From the NCBI GenBank assembly GCA_934476025.1, contig CAKSNI010000069.1, positions 1 through 6,103 on the forward strand: 6,103 nt of DNA. The letters run 5' to 3'. Source of the DNA: an uncultured Eubacteriales bacterium. GTDB lineage: Bacteria; Bacillota; Clostridia; Oscillospirales; Acutalibacteraceae. This document shows, in pieces, positions 1 to 3,534 of this stretch; position 1 is the first letter of the stretch, and each line of letters starts with the position of its first letter. The notes below the pieces were generated by a model. It made no database searches. It was not told the DNA's origin and saw only the letters and a list, made by a program, of their open reading frames with translations. The translations under genes were made by a program, and so were the position numbers.

Positions 1-99
1 AAGAGGGTTCTTTTGGTTTTTATTGTGCCCGGCGGGACCGCTTCCGATTGCCGCCCTTTCATACCGGAAAAGGATTTTTGAAATAAGGCGGTCGGTTTT

Positions 100-384
100 T
101 CAGCGCTTTTCCGGCCCCACAAATTTCCGATAGCCGGAACCGTACTGAACCGCGTTGGAAACCCGGGCCAGGGTGGCGCTGGAAATGCCGGTCTGCCGCA
201 TAATATCGGTATAGGTTTCCCCCTGCATCAACAGCCGGGCCGAAGCGATACGGGCGACCATGTTTTCCACTTCTTTATGGGTGCAAAGGTCCTGCAGCAG
301 GATTTCGCAGTCCTCCGGGGTTTTCAGTTTCAGCAGCACTTCATACAATTCCCGGACGGCGCGGTTGTTTTCTTCTTTTGACAT
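100..384 (-). CDS. yerC: TrpR-like regulator, YerC/YecD family
   Basis: This 94-residue protein matches the small YerC/YecD branch of the TrpR superfamily: an all-helical N-terminal half (residues about 3-50) followed by a helix-turn-helix around residues 57-78 (ETYTDIMRQTGISSATLARV) and the typical YGSGYRKF tail. Members are DNA-binding proteins of about 95-105 residues; the ligand and target genes of this one cannot be read from sequence. I chose the ATG at 382-384 because GGAG (394-397) sits 9 nt upstream and the family's N-terminus begins here. An in-frame extension to a TTG at 477 has no ribosome binding site and adds 31 low-complexity, unfamiliar residues. The gene follows the ATPase gene by 110 bp in the same direction, with no clear terminator between them, so it may be read from the ABC operon promoter. 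That it regulates the transporter is inference only. The family call is secure; the symbol is by family resemblance. Confidence 0.86.
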   Translation of the reverse strand: MSKEENNRAVRELYEVLLKLKTPEDCEILLQDLCTHKEVENMVARIASARLLMQGETYTDIMRQTGISSATLARVSNAVQYGSGYRKFVGPEKR

Positions 385-494
385 AATCGGTTTCTCCGTT
401 TCCGGCAGCGGCAAAAAGGCATTTTTTTCGGGTGGATTTTTGCCGGCAAGCCCTGTTTTTCGTTGTTTTCTCATCAAAAAAGGCGGGGGAATTC

Positions 495-1244
495 TTACGA
501 ATTTCCGGATGCCGAAAGGAACGAACGGGTTTTCTCGCTTTTCGGCTGCCCGAAGAGTTGTTCGGGTGTTCCGGCTTCCTCTATCTGCCCGTCGGCAAGA
601 TAAATCATCTGGTCGCAGATACTTCTGGCAAATTCCATTTCGTGAGTCACGATGATCATGGTGCGGTCGGCATCCCGCAAAGAACGAATGACCTTCAGCA
701 CCTCTCCGGTCAGTTCCGGATCCAGCGCGCTGGTGGGTTCATCAAAGCACAATATATCGGGATTGAGGGCCAGCGCCCGGGCAATTGCCACCCGCTGCTG
801 CTGTCCTCCGGAAAGTTGGCAGGGATAAAAATCCTTCTTTTCCGAAAGGCCGACCCGATCCAGCAACTCTTCCCCCGTTGCGCGGATTTCCGGCAGGGGA
901 GCTTTTTTCAGCAGTTTGGGCGCCAGCATTACATTTTCCAGCGCCGTATATTGCGGAAACAAATTGAAATTCTGGAAAACCAGCCCGAAATGCAGTCGGT
1001 TTTCCCGAAGCTGAGCGGCGGAAAGCGGCTTTTCGGCATCGAAAATCACTTCGCCCCCTACCTCAATTGAACCGCCGTCGGCAATCTCCAAAAAATTCAG
1101 GCAGCGCAGCAGGGTGGTCTTTCCGCCGCCCGATGAACCGATGATTCCGAGAACCTGCCCTTTTTCAAGGGTAAAATCAATTCCCTTTAAAACCTGTGTG
1201 GAAGCAAAACTCTTTTTGAGCCCTTTAACTGTGATGATCGGCAC
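495..1244 (-). CDS. Amino acid ABC transporter ATP-binding protein (GlnQ/HisP type)
   Basis: Cytoplasmic ATPase subunit that powers a PAAT-family amino acid importer. With the GTG start the protein is 249 residues, normal for GlnQ/HisP-type subunits (about 240-260). All nucleotide-binding motifs are present: Walker A GSSGGGKT (36-43), Q-loop glutamine in FQNFNLF (Q91), signature LSGGQQQR (144-151), Walker B ILCFDE (164-169), D-loop SALD (172-175) and H-loop histidine (H201 in VTHE). It is therefore predicted to be active. An ATG six codons upstream (1260-1262) overlaps the permease stop as ATGA, but has no ribosome binding site. A perfect AGGAGG lies inside those extra codons, 8 nt before the GTG at 1242-1244, and translation from GTG gives the usual family N-terminus (PIITVKGLKKSF). 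The gene lies 14 bp downstream of the permease gene and is surely co-transcribed. Substrate specificity is set by the binding protein and permease, not by this subunit. Confidence 0.95.
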   Translation of the reverse strand: MPIITVKGLKKSFASTQVLKGIDFTLEKGQVLGIIGSSGGGKTTLLRCLNFLEIADGGSIEVGGEVIFDAEKPLSAAQLRENRLHFGLVFQNFNLFPQYTALENVMLAPKLLKKAPLPEIRATGEELLDRVGLSEKKDFYPCQLSGGQQQRVAIARALALNPDILCFDEPTSALDPELTGEVLKVIRSLRDADRTMIIVTHEMEFARSICDQMIYLADGQIEEAGTPEQLFGQPKSEKTRSFLSASGNS

Positions 1245-1252
1245 GGTTTCTT

Positions 1253-1258
1253 CCTCCT
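1253..1258 (-). promoter_or_regulatory. Ribosome binding site that decides the ATPase start
   Basis: The minus strand reads AGGAGG here, 8 nt upstream of a GTG. It lies just downstream of the ATG at 1260-1262 that overlaps the permease stop, so it cannot serve that ATG. The sequence upstream of that ATG (GAGCTATTTCCG) shows no Shine-Dalgarno match. This favours initiation at GTG 1244. Confidence 0.8.
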
Positions 1259-1912
1259 TCATCGGAAATAGCTCAGCTTTTTCTCAATGGCCCCGAAAAG
1301 AAGGGTGAGAATTCCGCTGAACGCCAGATAAAACACACCGGTAAACAGCAGCGGCCACAAAAGCCCGCCGTTTTTAATGAATTTTTCACCGGCAAAAATC
1401 AGTTCCTGAATGGCAATGATCCGGGAAAGCGAGGTATCTTTGACCAAGGTGATAATTTCGTTGCTCATCGGCGGAACAATGCGTTTAACCACCTGAAGCA
1501 GAACCACCCGGAAAAAGATCTGGGAGCCTGTCATGCCCAACACATGGCCGGCTTCGTATTGCCCCTTCGAAATGCTTTCGATGCCGCCCCGGTATATTTC
1601 GGAAAAATAGCAGGCGTAGTTGATGATGAACGCCACCAGCGTGGCCGTCATCCGGCCGCCGGTTCCGCCGCCCCAGATGTTGTTTCCGAGCAGCCCCGGG
1701 CCGTAATAAATCAGGATCAGCTGCAGCATCAGCGGTGTTCCTCGAATGATCCAGATAATGGTTTTCAGAAGCGCACGCAGCGGTTTTAAGCGGCTCATGG
1801 TGCCGAAAGAAATCAACAGCCCGAGCGGCAAGGCACCGAGCAGGGTAAAGAAAAAGATCTCCAGCGTTTGGATGCAGCCGATGGAGAGGGCTTTGAGTAC
1901 TACCGCAAACAT
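1259..1912 (-). CDS. Amino acid ABC transporter permease (HisM/GlnP type)
   Basis: Integral membrane subunit of a polar amino acid importer, 217 residues, the usual size. Hydrophobic segments lie near residues 12-38, 50-75, 88-105, about 150-172 and 184-208, matching the roughly five-helix family topology. The N-terminal family motif IRGTPLMLQL is at 56-65. The cytoplasmic EAA loop, which docks on the ATPase, spans about 119-140 (YEAGHVLGMTGSQIFFRVVL). Its usual LPQ end reads LLQ (138-140), so a normally conserved proline is replaced by leucine. The following region, IVPPMSNEIITLVKDTSL, is typical of the family. The ATG at 1910-1912 has AGGA (1921-1924) 8 nt upstream. Only one permease gene is present, so the complex is probably a permease homodimer with two ATPases. 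The stop overlaps an upstream ATG of the ATPase frame, but the likely ATPase start lies 14 bp further on. Confidence 0.95.
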   Translation of the reverse strand: MFAVVLKALSIGCIQTLEIFFFTLLGALPLGLLISFGTMSRLKPLRALLKTIIWIIRGTPLMLQLILIYYGPGLLGNNIWGGGTGGRMTATLVAFIINYACYFSEIYRGGIESISKGQYEAGHVLGMTGSQIFFRVVLLQVVKRIVPPMSNEIITLVKDTSLSRIIAIQELIFAGEKFIKNGGLLWPLLFTGVFYLAFSGILTLLFGAIEKKLSYFR

Positions 1913-1959
1913 AGATTCCGTCCTATTCTGTCAATTTTCGTTATCCAAAACGCCCGAAA

Positions 1960-1989
1960 GCAGAAGGCGGTTTCTGCTCCGCCTTCTGC
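1960..1989 (-). promoter_or_regulatory. Intercistronic stem-loop between binding-protein and permease genes
   Basis: A perfect 11-bp stem, GCAGAAGGCGG paired with CCGCCTTCTGC, with an 8-nt loop, begins about 20 nt after the binding-protein stop codon. On the minus strand it is followed by TTTCGGGCGTTTT, a poor T-tract, so it is not a classical terminator. Stem-loops in this position in binding-protein ABC operons commonly protect the upstream message from 3' exonucleases or cause partial termination, giving more binding protein than membrane subunits. That role is inferred here from position and strength. Confidence 0.75.
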
Positions 1990-2009
1990 CGGGTCATTGG
2001 TTGATGATT

Positions 2010-2807
2010 TTACTGAGCAATCAGGGATTCCTGAACCCCGTAGGTTTTGGCCGTGCTCTGCATGGTTCCGTCCGCATAGGCGGTTTTGAAGAACTCGTTG
2101 AGTTTTGCGGCAAGATCCGAACCCTTGCGGAAGCCGACTCCGTACTGTTCCGGAGTATCCGACAGCGAAACGGTGTAGCAAAGCTGAGCGTAGCTGGTGC
2201 CTTCGCCGATAACGGCACCGGCCATCAACAGATCGATGACGGCGGCATCGCAGGTGCCGGCAGCCACTTCCTTCACGGCATCGGCCTGCGACGGAACGGG
2301 GGTGATTTTCGCGCCCATCGCGGTCAGAACTTCTTCTCCGGCCGAACCGCCTTCAGCGGCAAAACTGAGAGCCTTGACGGAATCAACCGTTGCGTACTGG
2401 TCTTTTTTGTCCTTGGGAACCACCACAACCTGTTCGTTGGTGCAGTAGGCGTTGGATGTTTCCATGGCCGCCTTCACCCCTTCGGTCAGGGTCATTCCGT
2501 TCCATACACAGTCGATGGATTTGTTGCCCAGTTCCAGCAATTTGTTGTCCCAGTTGATTTCTACGAATTCAACCTCTACCCCGAGCGATTTGGCAAAGGC
2601 TTTGGCCATGTCGGCATCAAAACCGATCCATTCGCCGCTGCCTTCGGTCTTTTCGTAATCCATCGGGGCGAAGTTGGTAATCCCGACCACCAGTTTTCCT
2701 TTGCCCTTGACATAGTCAAGATCCGAACCCGAATCCTTTTTGCCGCACCCGGCAAAGCAGACAAGCGTCATACAAAGAACCATCATCATTGCAAGCAGTT
2801 TTTTCAT
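2010..2807 (-). CDS. Amino acid ABC transporter substrate-binding lipoprotein (SBP family 3)
   Basis: Extracellular, lipid-anchored ligand receptor of the importer, 265 residues. The N-terminus is a lipoprotein signal (MKKLL, hydrophobic stretch, lipobox FAGC) with the modified cysteine at residue 21. It is followed by a short polar linker and a family 3 solute-binding domain from about residue 36 to 260. Family landmarks: VVGITNFAPMDY (40-51), GFDADMAKAFAKSLG (62-76), IDCVWNGMTLT (98-108), FAAEGGSAGEEVL (149-161) and CDAAVIDLLMAG (186-197), whose D192 aligns with the family aspartate that binds the ligand amino group. The position aligned with the carboxylate-binding arginine (HisJ R77) is V111 (LTEGVKAAM), so the ligand may not be a standard amino acid or is bound differently. 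The ATG at 2805-2807 has GGAGGG (2815-2820) 7 nt upstream. It is the first gene of the operon, with its promoter at 2892-2920. Confidence 0.94.
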   Translation of the reverse strand: MKKLLAMMMVLCMTLVCFAGCGKKDSGSDLDYVKGKGKLVVGITNFAPMDYEKTEGSGEWIGFDADMAKAFAKSLGVEVEFVEINWDNKLLELGNKSIDCVWNGMTLTEGVKAAMETSNAYCTNEQVVVVPKDKKDQYATVDSVKALSFAAEGGSAGEEVLTAMGAKITPVPSQADAVKEVAAGTCDAAVIDLLMAGAVIGEGTSYAQLCYTVSLSDTPEQYGVGFRKGSDLAAKLNEFFKTAYADGTMQSTAKTYGVQESLIAQ

Positions 2808-2831
2808 TTTCTTTCCCTCCGTGTTTTTTGT

Positions 2832-2850
2832 GGGAAACCGGCGGTTTCCC
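2832..2850 (-). promoter_or_regulatory. Leader hairpin just upstream of the binding-protein ribosome site
   Basis: GGGAAACCG and CGGTTTCCC form a near-perfect palindrome around one central base; a realistic hairpin has 7 bp and a 5-nt loop. It lies in the predicted 5' untranslated leader, ending 12 nt before the GGAGGG. It has no T-tract directly behind it on the minus strand, so it is more likely a stabilising or translational element than a terminator. Function is inferred from position only. Confidence 0.55.
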
Positions 2851-2862
2851 GATTTCGGTTTT

Positions 2863-2880
2863 CTGAGGTGGTTTCCTCAG
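2863..2880 (-). promoter_or_regulatory. First leader hairpin of the ABC operon mRNA
   Basis: CTGAGG pairs perfectly with CCTCAG around a 6-nt loop, within a few bases of the predicted transcription start (about 2885). A hairpin at the extreme 5' end often stabilises mRNA. With the second hairpin at 2832-2850 it makes a compact two-stem leader of about 78 nt. I do not recognise a known riboswitch class in it. Confidence 0.5.
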
Positions 2881-2891
2881 CTGATGGGATC

Positions 2892-2920
2892 ATTATACTT
2901 CACTTCGATGAAGTTGTAAA
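2892..2920 (-). promoter_or_regulatory. Sigma-A-type promoter of the ABC transporter operon
   Basis: On the minus strand a -35 box TTTACA (2915-2920, five of six consensus bases) and a consensus -10 box TATAAT (2892-2897) are separated by exactly 17 bp. Transcription would start near 2885, about 78 nt before the binding-protein ATG. The flanking DNA is AT-rich with A-runs upstream (minus-strand AAAAAAATGC and AAAAAAACAC), resembling an UP-type region. Confidence 0.85.
2902..2914. promoter_or_regulatory. Candidate operator palindrome inside the promoter spacer
   Basis: ACTTC and GAAGT form a perfect inverted repeat around GAT, lying entirely between the -35 and -10 boxes. A wider pair CACTT/AAGTG (2901-2905 and 2919-2923) surrounds it and runs into the -35 box. 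A dimeric repressor bound here would block RNA polymerase. The regulator is not identified; the TrpR-like protein at the operon end is one candidate, by proximity only. Confidence 0.5.
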
Positions 2921-2980
2921 GTGTTTTTTTGCATTTTTTTCATCTTTGTGAATCCCGTACAAAAGTCGCCGCGGTTTTCA

Positions 2981-3010
2981 TCACTTTTTTACACTATTTT
3001 GGTAAAGTGA
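2981..3010. promoter_or_regulatory. Upstream inverted repeat sharing the GTAAAGTG word
   Basis: TCACTTT (2981-2987) and AAAGTGA (3004-3010) are a perfect 7-bp inverted repeat 16 bp apart, centred about 110 bp upstream of the predicted start. Its right half contains GTAAAGTG (3002-3009), repeated exactly at 2916-2923 over the -35 box. Two shared words suggest a distal and a proximal binding site for one protein, but the DNA is AT-rich and chance similarity is possible. Confidence 0.4.
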
Positions 3011-3112
3011 GAGGCGGATTTTGGCCGTTTCCCGTTTCCCGTCATTTTTAAAAAGAAAAAATACCGGCTGTCGGAAAGAAACACCGGATGTCGCGCGGAG
3101 AAGCCTTTGCAT

Positions 3113-3140
3113 AAAAAAGCCTTCCTCATCAGAGGAAGGC
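3113..3140 (-). terminator. Rho-independent terminator, likely end of the glycosyltransferase operon
   Basis: Read on the minus strand, a perfect 9-bp stem (GCCTTCCTC and GAGGAAGGC, loop TGAT) is followed directly by six T residues. This is the best intrinsic terminator in the window. It lies about 385 bp past the stop of the WsaF-like gene, so either that mRNA has a long structured 3' end or the terminator ends a separate transcript from 3140-3500. It would also shield the ABC promoter from read-through. Confidence 0.8.
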
Positions 3141-3141
3141 A
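3118..3141. repeat. Palindromic hairpin repeat, copy 1
   Basis: This 24-bp unit is identical to 3366-3389. Because each copy is a palindrome (9-bp arms, 4-nt centre), the pair acts as both direct and inverted repeats bounding the DNA between them. This copy is followed by a T-tract on the minus strand. Confidence 0.9.
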
Positions 3142-3175
3142 CAGACTGCAGACAAACTATAAATCAGGTTGTGTC

Positions 3176-3199
3176 GCGGCGTTTCCGCCGCATTTTTTT
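3176..3199 (+). terminator. Plus-strand terminator-like hairpin
   Basis: GCGGCG and CGCCGC form a 6-bp all-GC stem with loop TTTC, followed by A and seven T residues. In form this is an intrinsic terminator for plus-strand transcription, yet no plus-strand gene lies upstream in the window. It competes with the larger inverted repeat at 3178-3225. Confidence 0.45.
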
Positions 3200-3225
3200 C
3201 GCTGACCGGTCGGCGGAAAAACGCC
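3178..3225. repeat. Long imperfect inverted repeat with alternative pairings
   Basis: GGCGTTTCCGCCG (3178-3190) pairs with CGGCGGAAAAACGCC (3211-3225), leaving two unpaired A residues. An alternative pairing joins TTTTTCGCT (3195-3203) with AGCGAAAAA (3231-3239). The alternatives share or block bases, so they would be mutually exclusive in an RNA or could reflect nested repeat insertions. Confidence 0.6.
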
Positions 3226-3234
3226 TTATAAGCG

Positions 3235-3260
3235 AAAAACCGCTGAATCAAGCGGCTTTT
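3235..3260 (-). terminator. Weaker terminator-like hairpin
   Basis: On the minus strand CCGCT and AGCGG pair around TGATTC. They are flanked by AAAAG before and TTTTT after, so the stem can extend to 10 bp with one G-T wobble, and it ends in T residues. It lies upstream of the stronger terminator at 3113-3140 in the direction of transcription. It could be a first, leaky stop. Confidence 0.45.
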
Positions 3261-3294
3261 CAAGAACACTGGGGTGGTATTGGCGGGGATAGAG

Positions 3295-3327
3295 TGCCGC
3301 TCGAAAATCTCTGATTTTCGAGCGGCA
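3295..3327. repeat. 15-bp perfect inverted repeat (strong hairpin)
   Basis: TGCCGCTCGAAAATC (3295-3309) and GATTTTCGAGCGGCA (3313-3327) are exact complements around TCT. This is the longest uninterrupted stem in the window, and it has no T-tract on either strand, so it is not a standard terminator. It could be a structural RNA element, a protein or recombinase site, or part of an interspersed repeat. Confidence 0.85.
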
Positions 3328-3336
3328 TTCCCGTAG

Positions 3337-3430
3337 GGGAGTGTGTCGGCTTTTTCGAAACACTCAGCCTTCCTCATCAGAGGAAGGCAACACGGCGTCA
3401 GCCGGGATGAAAGCAGAGAAACACACTCCC
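3337..3430. ncRNA. Candidate multi-branched RNA fold or folded repeat
   Basis: GGGAGTGTGT (3337-3346) pairs perfectly with ACACACTCCC (3421-3430) and encloses two hairpins: the palindromic repeat (3367-3388) and a small CGGC/GCCG stem (3393-3404, loop GTCA). A closing helix with two internal hairpins is the shape of a multiloop RNA, but a DNA repeat of nested palindromes looks the same. No promoter, known RNA class or direction is certain. An alternative hairpin uses GAGTGT (3339-3344) with ACACTC (3360-3365) and would break the closing stem. Confidence 0.35.
3366..3389. repeat. Palindromic hairpin repeat, copy 2
   Basis: Identical over 24 bp to 3118-3141, with 9-bp arms and a 4-nt centre. 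Unlike copy 1 it has no T-tract on either side, so this copy is not a terminator. It sits within the fold closed by 3337-3346/3421-3430. Confidence 0.9.
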
Positions 3431-3448
3431 TGCCGCGGGGCTTTTTCT

Positions 3449-3495
3449 CTCCCTCATTCCCCTGCGGTGATCGTTTTTTCGTCAGGGAGGGGGAG
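3449..3495. repeat. Imperfect G/C-rich stem
   Basis: CTCCC (3449-3453) pairs with GGGAG (3491-3495) and CCCTG (3460-3464) with CAGGG (3483-3487), with an asymmetric internal loop between them. The terminal part (TGATCG, six T, CGTCA) can add a short bulged stem. The strands differ sharply in purine content. No T-tract follows the stem on the minus strand. Confidence 0.45.
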
Positions 3496-3498
3496 GTT

Positions 3499-3534
3499 CG
3501 GAGAATGTTTGATTTTCCGCCGCCTCATTCTCCG
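3499..3534 (-). promoter_or_regulatory. Hairpin spanning the stop codon of the WsaF-like gene
   Basis: CGGAGAATG (3499-3507) and CATTCTCCG (3526-3534) are a perfect 9-bp inverted repeat with an 18-nt loop. The TGA stop (3525-3527) straddles the loop edge and one arm. There is no T-tract, so it may protect the 3' end of the coding message rather than terminate transcription. Confidence 0.55.

Larger units (their letters stand above)
3011..3524. other. Hairpin-rich intergenic region without a credible gene
   Basis: This 514-bp stretch separates the glycosyltransferase operon from the promoter of the ABC operon. The open frames in it have no family resemblance, no ribosome binding sites and are overrun by inverted repeats, so I call none. 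From left to right it holds a short region with two near-copies of ACCGGNTGTCG 21 bp apart (3062-3093), a palindromic hairpin with a minus-strand T-tract (3113-3140), competing GC-rich stems (3176-3260), a 15-bp perfect hairpin (3295-3327), a multi-branched fold closed by a 10-bp stem (3337-3430) containing a second identical copy of the first hairpin, and an imperfect G/C-rich stem (3449-3495). It may be a multi-hairpin interspersed repeat, a structured RNA, or both. Confidence 0.7.

Noticed and set aside
1..62. A possible partial minus-strand gene starting at ATG 60-62 and open to the left edge (MKGRQSEAVPPGTIK...)
   Set aside because: There is no ribosome binding site, about 20 codons are too few to judge, and no family is recognisable. 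It remains possible and would need the sequence to the left.
45..118. A plus-strand terminator-like arrangement (CCGA/TCGG and CCGCC/GGCGG followed by TTTTT) next to the end of the TrpR-like gene
   Set aside because: The stem is interrupted and the loop is about 30 nt. It could serve a converging gene to the left, but the evidence is too weak to call.
385..477. N-terminal extension of the TrpR-like gene to a TTG start
   Set aside because: No Shine-Dalgarno precedes the TTG, the extra residues are unlike the family, and a well-spaced GGAG precedes the ATG at 384.
1929..1934. TTGACA on the minus strand upstream of the permease gene
   Set aside because: No -10 box lies at a suitable distance before the start codon, and the gene sits inside an operon. 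Chance match.
1746..2951. A 401-codon plus-strand open frame antisense to the binding-protein and permease genes
   Set aside because: It crosses two real genes, the intergenic stem-loop and the operon promoter, and shows no family motif.
3118..3389. CRISPR array based on the two identical repeats
   Set aside because: There are only two copies with a 224-bp gap, far longer than a spacer, and no further repeats or cas genes.
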